Assembly: GCA_030620735.1 (NCBI GenBank)
Contig: JAUXDV010000045.1
Span: 1 to 10,031 of the forward strand
DNA from: Gammaproteobacteria bacterium
GTDB lineage: Bacteria > Pseudomonadota > Gammaproteobacteria > Chromatiales > Chromatiaceae
DNA: 10,031 nucleotides
Direction: 5' to 3'
The notes beneath the pieces were generated by a model. The model saw only the letters and a list, made by a program, of their open reading frames with translations. It was not told where the DNA came from and ran no database searches. A program made the position numbers and the translations under genes. Shown piece by piece: positions 1-5,858 of this stretch (position 1 is its first letter; the number at the start of each line of letters is the position of its first letter).

Positions 1-270
1 GACGTGATGCGTCTGCAGATCCAGGTCAGCGATGACGGCGTTATTGAAGACGCCAAATTCAAAACCTATGGCTGCGGTTCCGCGATCGCTTCCAGCAGTC
101 TGCTCACCGAGTGGGTCAAGGGCAAGACCCTGGATGAGGCGCAGGAGATCAAGAATACCGATATCGCCGAAGAGCTGGCATTACCCCCTGTGAAAGTACA
201 CTGTTCTGTGCTCGCAGAAGATGCAATCCGTGCAGCGATTACCGACTATCAATCCAAACAGGAAGGCTGA
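1..270 (+). CDS. iscU: Fe-S cluster scaffold protein IscU, 5' end cut off by window edge
   Basis: IscU is the scaffold on which IscS-derived sulfur and iron form a [2Fe-2S] cluster before transfer by HscA/HscB. The reading frame is open from base 1 (Asp-Val-Met), so the first M is internal. By comparison with E. coli IscU about 38 N-terminal residues are missing, including the first cluster cysteine. Visible landmarks are KTYGCGSAIASSSL with the second ligand cysteine, the chaperone-recognition motif LPPVK, and the His-Cys pair that follows it (KVHCSVLAEDAI). The C-terminus DYQSKQEG is of normal family length. The stop is followed after three bases by iscA. An AGGAAGG ribosome-binding site for iscA lies in the last codons (260-266), which suggests tight translational coupling. 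Identity is very secure; regulation (IscR) would lie upstream, outside the window. Confidence 0.98.
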   Translation, partial: DVMRLQIQVSDDGVIEDAKFKTYGCGSAIASSSLLTEWVKGKTLDEAQEIKNTDIAEELALPPVKVHCSVLAEDAIRAAITDYQSKQEG

Positions 271-273
271 TAA

Positions 274-597
274 GTGGCCGTTACCCTGACACAAGCCGCG
301 GCAGACCGCGTCTCCAGTTTCATTGCCAATCGAGGCAAGGGGTTGGGCGTGCGGCTTGGTGTAAAGACATCCGGTTGTTCAGGAATGGCCTATATCATCG
401 AATTCGTGGATGAGACCGGCGAGGATGATACGATTTTTGAAGATCATGGCGTCAAGGTGATCATTGATAAAAAAAGTCTCATCTATCTCGACGGCACCGA
501 ACTTGATTTTGGCAAGGAAGGCCTCAACGAAGGCTTTAAATTCAACAATCCCAATGCCAAAAACGAGTGCGGCTGCGGTGAGAGTTTTACTATATAA
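274..597 (+). CDS. iscA: A-type Fe-S carrier protein IscA
   Basis: IscA is an A-type carrier that binds iron or an Fe-S cluster and passes it to client proteins. The 107-residue product has exactly the length of E. coli IscA. It keeps all three family cysteines: Cys35 in TSGCSGMAY, and Cys99 and Cys101 in ECGCGESF near the C-terminus. The start is GTG, chosen because it gives the family length and has AGGAAGG seven bases upstream. iscU lies just upstream. The next gene, hscB, follows after 54 bp that hold a C-rich hairpin repeat beginning a few bases past the TAA stop. In this operon position iscA is clear; ErpA and SufA are related but would not be expected between iscU and hscB. Confidence 0.97.
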   Translation: MAVTLTQAAADRVSSFIANRGKGLGVRLGVKTSGCSGMAYIIEFVDETGEDDTIFEDHGVKVIIDKKSLIYLDGTELDFGKEGLNEGFKFNNPNAKNECGCGESFTI

Positions 598-601
598 CCC
601 C

Positions 602-637
602 AAATCCCCCTCAATCCCCCTTTGATAAAGGGGGAGG
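602..637 (+). repeat. C-rich direct repeat with perfect hairpin, carrying the hscB Shine-Dalgarno
   Basis: Two 10-base direct repeats (AATCCCCCTC at 603-612 and AATCCCCCTT at 613-622) run into a perfect inverted repeat. TCCCCCTTT (615-623) pairs with AAAGGGGGA (627-635) around a 3-base loop, GAT. From memory, this AATCCCCCTC...AAAGGGGGA motif recurs between genes in many proteobacterial genomes, so I treat it as a dispersed palindromic repeat. The right arm contributes most of GGGGGAGG (630-637), the only Shine-Dalgarno-like sequence before hscB. It lies 14 bases from the ATG, which is a long spacing. The stem could therefore hide the site until ribosomes finishing iscA open it. That is inference. 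Confidence 0.75.
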
Positions 638-651
638 TTGTCATTCTATCC

Positions 652-1200
652 ATGCTTGATCTGTCGAAAAATTACTTCGAATTGTTTGGCATGCCTGTCG
701 GATATGTCATTGATATTCAGAAAATTCGGCAGCGTTATCGCGATCTACAACGTGTTGTTCATCCTGATCGATATATCAACGCAACGGAACATGAGCAGCG
801 TCTTGCCATGCAGGGGTCTGTGTATATCAACGAAGCCTTCGAAACGCTCAAAGACCCTCTGCGGCGCGCACAATATCTGCTGCGCCTGCACGGCGTGGAT
901 TTTGATCCTGATACTGAGACCACCACAGACACAGGCTTTTTGATGGAGCAGCTGGAACTGCGTGAAGAGCTCTCTGAAATTTCCCGGCAGGCAGACTCCA
1001 TGGCTGCTGCTTCCCTGTTTATGGATCGTGTCAGCACCATGTTTAACAGGCTCATCAGCAGCATGGCGATTGATTTTGAGATGCCGGATGAAAAACAGCT
1101 GCAAGTGGCGCGAGAAAAAGTAAGAAAAATGCAATTCCTGAAAAAACTTCATACAGAGGCTGAAATAGTCGAAGCCAGGCTGGAAGAGGAGATGCTCTAA
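652..1200 (+). CDS. hscB: Fe-S co-chaperone HscB (J-domain protein)
   Basis: HscB is the J-type co-chaperone that delivers IscU to HscA and stimulates the HscA ATPase. From the ATG at 652 the protein has 182 residues, slightly longer than E. coli HscB. The N-terminal J domain contains the invariant HPD motif at residues 37-39 (VVHPDRY). The C-terminal helical domain has LMEQLELREEL at 97-107, the segment that contacts IscU in E. coli. The frame extends upstream to a TTG at 622, but those codons lie inside the hairpin repeat. Family members begin close to the KNYFELFG segment, so 652 is preferred. The stop shares its last base with the hscA start (TAATG). The gene is intact. Confidence 0.96.
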   Translation: MLDLSKNYFELFGMPVGYVIDIQKIRQRYRDLQRVVHPDRYINATEHEQRLAMQGSVYINEAFETLKDPLRRAQYLLRLHGVDFDPDTETTTDTGFLMEQLELREELSEISRQADSMAAASLFMDRVSTMFNRLISSMAIDFEMPDEKQLQVAREKVRKMQFLKKLHTEAEIVEARLEEEML

Positions 1201-3071
1201 TGGCTTTGTTGCAAATCGCCGAGCCAGGGCAGACCGAGGCGCCACATCAACACCGGCTTGCCGCCGGCATCGATCTGGGAACCACAAATTCACTGGTGGC
1301 GGCTGTGCGCAGCGGGCAAGCGCAAACACTCGCCGACAAACAGCAAGAGCATCTGCTGCCATCCGTCGTCGCATACACGGAGTTCGGCATCATCGTGGGT
1401 GAAGAGGCGCAGCAGCAGCAAATTGCTGATCCTCTGAATACCATGAGTTCCATCAAACGACTGATGGGACGTGGTGTCGAAGATCTGCGTCTTCTGGGCG
1501 ATGAACTTCCCTACAGGTTCGCCGCAACCGACTCTGCTGTCCCCCGCATACAAACCCGCCGCGGCAATGTGACTCCGGTCGAGGTCTCGGCAGAGATCCT
1601 CAAAGTGCTGCAGCAACGGGCCGAGGAGGCACTTGGGGGAGCATTGAGCGGGGTGGTGGTGACTGTACCCGCCTATTTTGACGATGCCCAGCGGCAGGCC
1701 ACCAAGGACGCCGCCGGACTTGCCGGCCTGAATGTCTTCCGACTGCTCAACGAACCGACTGCGGCAGCTATTGCCTATGGACTTGACAAGAGCGCCGACG
1801 GTATCCACGCTATCTATGACCTTGGCGGCGGAACCTTCGACATCTCTATTCTGCGTCTCAATAAAGGCGTCTTTGAAGTGATGGCGACAGGCGGTGATTC
1901 AGCACTTGGCGGCGATGATTTTGACCACCTTATTGCCGAGTGGATCATTGCACAGGCTGATATTTCAGAAATGGACGCCGGCCTGCAGCGTCAATTGATG
2001 CAGGTTGCACGCTCTGTTAAAGAGTCACTCACGCAGCATGAACGCGCCGGCATCGATGTAAGCAGCGTCGGCTGGCAGGGTGAACTCGATCGTCACACCT
2101 TCAACCAGCTTGTCGACCCCTTGATCCGTAAAACCATTATTGCCTGCCGCCGGGCGCTGCGTGATGCAGGAATCACGGCAGAAGAGATCGAGGATGTGGT
2201 GATGGTCGGCGGTTCGACGCGTGTTCCACGTGTGCGTGAACTGGTGAGCGAATTTTTTGGCCGTGAACCGCTGGTCGATATCGACCCGGATCGGGTTGTT
2301 GCGATCGGTGCTGCAGTACAGGCTGACATTCTTGCCGGCAACAAGCCTGATGCGGAGATCCTGCTGCTGGATGTGACGCCGCTGTCACTCGGTATTGAGA
2401 CCATGGGCGGCCTGGTTGAAACCATCATCCCGCGCAACACCACCATTCCGGTCGCACGCGCCCAGGAGTTTACCACCTTTAAAGACGGGCAGAGCGCCAT
2501 GGCAGTGCATGTCGTCCAGGGCGAACGCGACCTGGTCGCTGACTGCCGTTCACTGGCGCGATTTGAATTGCGTGGCATTCCACCAATGGTTGCCGGAGCT
2601 GCGCGCATCCGGGTTACTTTTCAGGTTGATGCCGACGGCCTGCTCAGTGTCGAGGCGGAAGAGCAGACGCAGCACGTCAGTGCGAGTATTGAAGTAAAAC
2701 CCTCCTATGGCCTGTCAGACAAGGAGATCGCCGATATGCTGCGCGCATCAATGGAACATGCCGATGATGATGTTAAATTTCGTCAACTGCGCGAACAACA
2801 GGTGGAAGCCGAACGCGTCATCGAAGCGCTAACAGCCGCATTGGCAAAAGATGGCGTTCAGCTGCTGAATGATGACGAGCGTCAACTGATCGATGCAGCA
2901 TTGCAGCAGTTGCAGCAGCTCGCCTATGGAGATGATGCCGCAGCAATCGAGGCTGGCGTCAAATCACTGGAGCAGAGCTGTGATTTCTATGTGGAACGGC
3001 GTATGAACAGTAGCATCCATGACGCCATGGCCGGCCACAATATTCACGAATTTGACACCCCGGAGAAGTAA
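1200..3071 (+). CDS. hscA: Hsp70-type Fe-S chaperone HscA
   Basis: HscA is a specialised Hsp70 that binds the LPPVK motif of IscU and uses ATP to release the cluster to acceptors. At 623 residues it is close to E. coli HscA (616). The nucleotide-binding domain shows GIDLGTTNS (23-31), IYDLGGGTFDIS (phosphate-2 region, Asp207) and VVMVGGSTRVPR (about 334-344). The interdomain linker and start of the substrate-binding domain follow at about 387-400 (LLLDVTPLSLGIE). A helical lid makes up the last 100 or so residues. GGAAGAGGAG (1182-1191) is a good ribosome-binding site in the end of hscB. The gene overlaps hscB by one base and fdx by one base, so the three proteins are probably made in linked amounts. 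The genomic position excludes DnaK. Confidence 0.97.
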   Translation: MALLQIAEPGQTEAPHQHRLAAGIDLGTTNSLVAAVRSGQAQTLADKQQEHLLPSVVAYTEFGIIVGEEAQQQQIADPLNTMSSIKRLMGRGVEDLRLLGDELPYRFAATDSAVPRIQTRRGNVTPVEVSAEILKVLQQRAEEALGGALSGVVVTVPAYFDDAQRQATKDAAGLAGLNVFRLLNEPTAAAIAYGLDKSADGIHAIYDLGGGTFDISILRLNKGVFEVMATGGDSALGGDDFDHLIAEWIIAQADISEMDAGLQRQLMQVARSVKESLTQHERAGIDVSSVGWQGELDRHTFNQLVDPLIRKTIIACRRALRDAGITAEEIEDVVMVGGSTRVPRVRELVSEFFGREPLVDIDPDRVVAIGAAVQADILAGNKPDAEILLLDVTPLSLGIETMGGLVETIIPRNTTIPVARAQEFTTFKDGQSAMAVHVVQGERDLVADCRSLARFELRGIPPMVAGAARIRVTFQVDADGLLSVEAEEQTQHVSASIEVKPSYGLSDKEIADMLRASMEHADDDVKFRQLREQQVEAERVIEALTAALAKDGVQLLNDDERQLIDAALQQLQQLAYGDDAAAIEAGVKSLEQSCDFYVERRMNSSIHDAMAGHNIHEFDTPEK

Positions 3072-3409
3072 TGCCCCAGTTGATTTTTCTTCCGAATGAA
3101 GAACACTGTCCGGAGGGCATGGTGATCGAAGCCGATGCGGGTACAACCATCTGCGATGCGGCGCTCGCACATGGCATCGAGATAGAACATGCCTGTGAGA
3201 AGTCCTGCGCGTGCACCACCTGTCACGTCATCGTGCGCGAGGGGTTTGATTCACTCGAGGAATCCACCGAGATCGAAGATGATATGCTCGACAAGGCGTG
3301 GGGTCTGGAGCCGGAATCCCGGCTTAGCTGTCAGGCAGTTGTAGACGATGAGGACCTGGTGATCGAAATCCCAAAATACACCATCAATATGGTCTCGGAA
3401 AATCATTAA
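3071..3409 (+). CDS. fdx: ISC-type [2Fe-2S] ferredoxin
   Basis: This adrenodoxin-like [2Fe-2S] ferredoxin donates electrons for cluster assembly on IscU. The 112-residue protein matches the family length (E. coli Fdx has 111). The cluster ligands are all present: Cys42, Cys48 and Cys51 in HACEKSCACTTCHV, and Cys87 in SRLSCQA. The acidic stretch around residues 67-74 (EIEDDMLD) is typical of the partner-binding surface. The ATG overlaps the hscA stop by one base and has GGAG five bases upstream (3062-3065). The stop is followed after 12 bp by a long heptad-repeat element that separates fdx from iscX. In E. coli those two genes are nearly adjacent. Confidence 0.97.
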   Translation: MPQLIFLPNEEHCPEGMVIEADAGTTICDAALAHGIEIEHACEKSCACTTCHVIVREGFDSLEESTEIEDDMLDKAWGLEPESRLSCQAVVDDEDLVIEIPKYTINMVSENH

Positions 3410-3421
3410 AGGCGAAGCTGA

Positions 3422-3543
3422 AAGTTATAAGTCACAAGTCTTAAGTTACAAGTCTTAAGTCTTAAGTCATAAGTCGAAAGTTCTGGTTATAGCGCCCTAC
3501 AAGCTCTTATGACTTCCGACTTCCGACTTATGACTTACGACTC
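3422..3543. repeat. Inverted heptad-repeat element 1 (AAGTNNN / NNNACTT)
   Basis: Nine uninterrupted 7-bp units of the form AAGTNNN fill 3422-3484. An unrepeated core follows (3485-3508). Then come five units of the complementary form NNNACTT, the last ending ACTC (3509-3543). The two arms can pair: AAGTCATAAGTCG (3464-3476) and CGACTTATGACTT (3524-3536) are perfect reverse complements of 13 bases, and neighbouring units match partly. The core GGTTATAGCGCCCTACA (3485-3501) recurs at 5802-5818 with 15 of 17 bases identical, so this is one copy of a family. It separates fdx from iscX and could act as a transcript-stabilising or attenuating hairpin; that is inference. There is no open reading frame of note in it. 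Confidence 0.9.
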
Positions 3544-3569
3544 CTAATTCATTCTCCCCGGAGATAAAC

Positions 3570-3773
3570 ATGTCACTAAGCTGGCTTGACACCCTGGATA
3601 TCGCGATTGAGCTGGACGAGACTTATCCCGATACTAATCCTGAAAACATCAACTTTGTCGATCTGCGCAACTGGATCATGGCGCTGCCTGATTTTGATGA
3701 CGACCCTGAACATGTCGGAGAGAAGATTCTCGAAGCCATTCAGATGGCCTGGATTGATGAGAAAGAGGACTGA
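3570..3773 (+). CDS. iscX: Fe-S assembly modulator IscX
   Basis: IscX (YfhJ) is a small acidic protein that binds the cysteine desulfurase IscS and modulates its activity, perhaps through iron. The 67-residue product matches E. coli IscX (66). It carries the family landmarks: an N-terminal SWLDTLDIAIEL helix, DETYPDTNPENINFVDLRNWI, PDFDDDPEH and the closing EKILEAIQMAWIDE. A good ribosome-binding site, GGAGA (3560-3564), lies five bases before the ATG. It is the last isc gene. The preceding heptad element separates it from fdx by 160 bp, so its expression may be partly uncoupled. The TGA stop at 3771-3773 merges directly with the first heptad (GAGTAAC) of the next repeat element. Confidence 0.95.
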   Translation: MSLSWLDTLDIAIELDETYPDTNPENINFVDLRNWIMALPDFDDDPEHVGEKILEAIQMAWIDEKED

Positions 3774-3814
3774 GTAACGAGTACTGAGTAACTCACCACT
3801 CGTTACTCGCTACT
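3772..3814. repeat. Inverted heptad-repeat element 2 (GAGTNNN / NNNACTC) between convergent genes
   Basis: Three 7-bp units, GAGTAAC, GAGTACT and GAGTAAC (3772-3792), are followed at once by their inverted form (ACC-ACTC, GTT-ACTC, GCT-AC up to about 3812). GAGTAACGAGT (3772-3782) and ACTCGTTACTC (3798-3808) are perfect 11-base reverse complements with a 15-base loop. The left arm touches the iscX stop (TGA 3771-3773). The right arm, read on the - strand, supplies the galE stop (TAA, bases 3805-3803). The - strand sequence of 3814-3792 resembles the heptads at 10001-10023 (20 of 23 bases), so the two belong to one subfamily. Confidence 0.88.
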
Positions 3815-3820
3815 TTTTTT
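3772..3820 (+). terminator. Probable factor-independent terminator of the isc operon
   Basis: The 11-bp perfect stem of heptad element 2 (3772-3782 with 3798-3808) is followed by GCTAC and then seven T residues (3814-3820) on the + strand. The five-base gap before the T run and the AT-rich stem make it weaker than a textbook terminator. On the - strand the same hairpin lies at the end of galE but has no T run after it. The T run itself lies in galE coding sequence, where it reads as two lysine codons. Confidence 0.55.
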
Positions 3821-4837
3821 ATACCCTTCAGGGTTAGCTGACTGCCAGCGCCAGCTATCCTCACACATCTCCTGCAGACCGCGCTCGGCCTTCCAGTCCA
3901 GCTCCTTCAGCGCAAGTCCGGGATCTGCATAACAGGCGGCGATATCACCGGGGCGCCGTGCAACGATTTCATAGGGCACAGGCTGCCCGGACGCCTGCTC
4001 GAAAGCCCTGGCCATTTCGATGACAGAGTAGCCCTGGCCGGTTCCCAGATTGTAAGTCACCAGGCCGGGATTGGCGGCCAGTTTTTGCAGCGCCTTGATA
4101 TGTCCCAGGGCCAGATCCACCACATGAATATAGTCGCGCACGCCGGTGCCGTCTTTGGTGGAGTAATCACCGCCAAACACAGATAGCTTCTCAAGTTTTC
4201 CCACCGCTACCTGTGAGATATAGGGCATGAGATTGTTTGGGATATCACTGGGATCTTCACCGATGCGACCGCTCCGGTGTGCGCCGACCGGGTTGAAATA
4301 TCGCAGCAACGCAACATTCCAGCTGGCGTCCGACGCATAGACATCTCCCAGTATCTCCTCCACCATGAGTTTCGATCTGCCATAGGGGTTGGTAGCGGAG
4401 AGGGGGGAGTCCTCTGTAATCGGCAGGCTCTCAGGATCACCATAGACAGTGGCTGACGAGCTGAATACGATATTTTTCACGCCTGAGTGATGCATGACCT
4501 CCAGCAGGTTGATGGTGCCGCCGATATTGTTCTGGTAATAGTCGATTGGAATACTCACGGATTCGCCTACCGCCTTCAGGCCGGCGAAATGAATGACTGC
4601 ATCGATGCTGTATTCGGTGAAAACCCGCTGCAGCGCCTGCTTGTCGCGTAAATCAGCCTCGATGAATGTCAACTGCTTTCCCGTCAACTCCTGTACCCGA
4701 TCCAGCGAGGCGATCATGCTATTGCACAGATTGTCCACCACGACCACCTGGTAATCTGCATTCAGCAATTCCAGGCAGGTGTGGGAACCAATATAGCCGG
4801 CGCCGCCGGTAACAAGAATGGTATTGATGCTGTTCAT
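3803..4837 (-). CDS. galE: UDP-glucose 4-epimerase
   Basis: GalE interconverts UDP-glucose and UDP-galactose with bound NAD, feeding galactose metabolism and polysaccharide or LPS synthesis. The 344-residue protein is a short-chain dehydrogenase fold enzyme. It has the NAD-binding glycine motif TGGAGYIGS at 10-18, the catalytic serine region FSSSAT (125-130), and the catalytic pair Tyr152 and Lys156 in PYGRSK. RYFNPVGAH and GTGVRDYIHV are further GalE signatures. An in-frame TAA four codons upstream fixes the ATG. No strong ribosome-binding site is seen. The family-typical end is NPEGY; the final KKSSE and the stop are encoded by the heptad repeat shared with the convergent iscX end. The OmpA-like gene ends 13 bp upstream, so the two are probably cotranscribed. 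Confidence 0.96.
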   Translation of the reverse strand: MNSINTILVTGGAGYIGSHTCLELLNADYQVVVVDNLCNSMIASLDRVQELTGKQLTFIEADLRDKQALQRVFTEYSIDAVIHFAGLKAVGESVSIPIDYYQNNIGGTINLLEVMHHSGVKNIVFSSSATVYGDPESLPITEDSPLSATNPYGRSKLMVEEILGDVYASDASWNVALLRYFNPVGAHRSGRIGEDPSDIPNNLMPYISQVAVGKLEKLSVFGGDYSTKDGTGVRDYIHVVDLALGHIKALQKLAANPGLVTYNLGTGQGYSVIEMARAFEQASGQPVPYEIVARRPGDIAACYADPGLALKELDWKAERGLQEMCEDSWRWQSANPEGYKKSSE

Positions 4838-4850
4838 GGGGTCATTTTAC

Positions 4851-5657
4851 CTAATATGAATAGACGCTGGGTCCGTACTCTGCTGATTGAACGATCGACA
4901 GATCGATGCGGCGATTACGCATCTTTCCCTCCTCGCTCTCATTATCTGCAACAGCTTCTTCCGAACCCATTCCCTGAATCGATAGCCGCATAGGCAGCAC
5001 CCCCTGCTTAATGAGTGCGATCATGACAGAGTGCGCGCGCTGGTTGGAGAGCTCCAGGTTGATCTCTTCCGATCCGCTGTTATCGGTATGCCCGCGAAGC
5101 TGAATGCGCAGCACGGGGTAAGCCTGAAGGATTGCAGCAGTTGCCTTGATTTGAGCCAGTGACTCGTCATTGAGTTCGCTCGAACCTGACGCAAAGTAGA
5201 GACGGTCAAGAATATAGAGTTGACCCGCCGGTATTTCATCGGCCTTTAAATCACTCAGAATCAGCTCTTCAAAACCAGCCCGGGGAATCGTGATTTTCCT
5301 GTCGCCCGGCAGATGATACTCGAAAAGTGAACCAATGCGGTCACCGAATGCATTATGCAGAATATCCGCTTCCTCTTCACTGTCAGGCAGCATCTTTCTG
5401 GCGACAATGATCGAGGGGACACTCTTGATCATCTGCACCGCTTCGAGCGGTTTATCAACCGTTGCAGGTGCATCCTGTTGGGATATGTAGCCCTTGCGAA
5501 GAAATATTGCAATGGGAATGACCAGCAGCAGACCGGCTATGACTCCAAGGGATAGCCTGGATTGGGATGCCTGTTGTGAAGGCCTCCTTTTTGCATAGTG
5601 CTTCCCGGCCGGATCACTGCCGGAAGATTGGTCATCAGAAGGTTGATTCATGCTCAT
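4851..5657 (-). CDS. Inner-membrane-anchored OmpA/MotB-like peptidoglycan-binding protein
   Basis: I cannot assign a specific gene name. The 268-residue product has a hydrophilic, Ser/Gln-rich N-terminus with a basic KRR at 23-25. One hydrophobic segment follows at about 36-53, with no cleavage site visible. A roughly 100-residue linker region comes next, and then an OmpA-like domain from about residue 150 (LYFASGSSEL). This domain has GHTDNSG (189-195), LSNQRA (203-208) and MRNRRIDL (246-253). Asp192 and Arg207 fall where OmpA-family proteins bind diaminopimelate in peptidoglycan. The topology, single-pass with a periplasmic OmpA domain, resembles MotB-type proteins more than outer-membrane porins. 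A second ATG two codons in (5651) is an equally possible start; neither has a clear ribosome-binding site. galE follows 13 bp downstream. The role is probably cell-envelope attachment. Confidence 0.85.
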   Translation of the reverse strand: MSMNQPSDDQSSGSDPAGKHYAKRRPSQQASQSRLSLGVIAGLLLVIPIAIFLRKGYISQQDAPATVDKPLEAVQMIKSVPSIIVARKMLPDSEEEADILHNAFGDRIGSLFEYHLPGDRKITIPRAGFEELILSDLKADEIPAGQLYILDRLYFASGSSELNDESLAQIKATAAILQAYPVLRIQLRGHTDNSGSEEINLELSNQRAHSVMIALIKQGVLPMRLSIQGMGSEEAVADNESEEGKMRNRRIDLSIVQSAEYGPSVYSY

Positions 5658-5713
5658 ACGTCTGCAAACTGCTATTTGCCCGGATCTTTATGATACAACA
5701 TTCTGGGCAGGGG

Positions 5714-5858
5714 AAGTCTCAAGTTATAAGTCGTAAGTCCATGGTCGTGAGTAGTAGTCAGCGGAGCGCATGACTTCCTTCCTTGCTACGCAATGCCCTG
5801 CGGTTATTGCGCCCTGCATACTTCTGTCTTACGACTTACAACCTGGGACTTACGACTT
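5714..5858. repeat. Inverted heptad-repeat element 3 (AAGTNNN / NNNACTT), sister of element 1
   Basis: The left arm is six 7-bp units at 5714-5755 (AAGTCTC, AAGTTAT, AAGTCGT, AAGTCCA, then diverged TGGTCGT and GAGTAGT). The right arm is six inverted units at 5817-5858, ending GGGACTT, ACGACTT. The reverse complement of 5831-5858 matches 5728-5755 at 23 of 28 bases, with 13 consecutive matches (AAGTCGTAAGTCC). The core GGTTATTGCGCCCTGCA (5802-5818) matches element 1 at 15 of 17 bases. Next to it CGCAAT (5789-5794) and ATTGCG (5806-5811) form a smaller palindrome. The right arm overlaps the 3' end of queG. The element separates queG from the OmpA-like gene, both on the - strand, and no convincing promoter is seen between it and the latter. 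Confidence 0.88.

Noticed and set aside
622..651. TTG at 622 as the start of hscB
   Set aside because: It would translate the hairpin repeat as ten extra residues not found in the family, and the Shine-Dalgarno would lie inside the coding region. ATG 652 fits better.
745..1374. 209-codon open frame on the - strand
   Set aside because: It lies antisense across hscB and the start of hscA, both certain. The translation has no recognisable domain and a skewed His/Arg/Cys composition typical of antisense frames.
1290..1808. 172-codon open frame on the - strand inside hscA
   Set aside because: Antisense to the conserved nucleotide-binding domain of HscA; no family resemblance and no ribosome-binding site of note.
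2093..2608. 171-codon open frame on the - strand inside hscA
   Set aside because: Ser/Arg/Thr-rich antisense shadow of a well-conserved gene.
3422..3543. CRISPR array
   Set aside because: The units are only 7 bp with no spacers of 25-40 bp, the second half is inverted, and there are no cas genes.
3422..5858. Composite transposon with elements 1 and 3 as ends around iscX, galE and the OmpA-like gene
   Set aside because: The two copies are in the same orientation, no transposase lies between them, and iscX and galE look native. More likely two independent copies of a small repeat.
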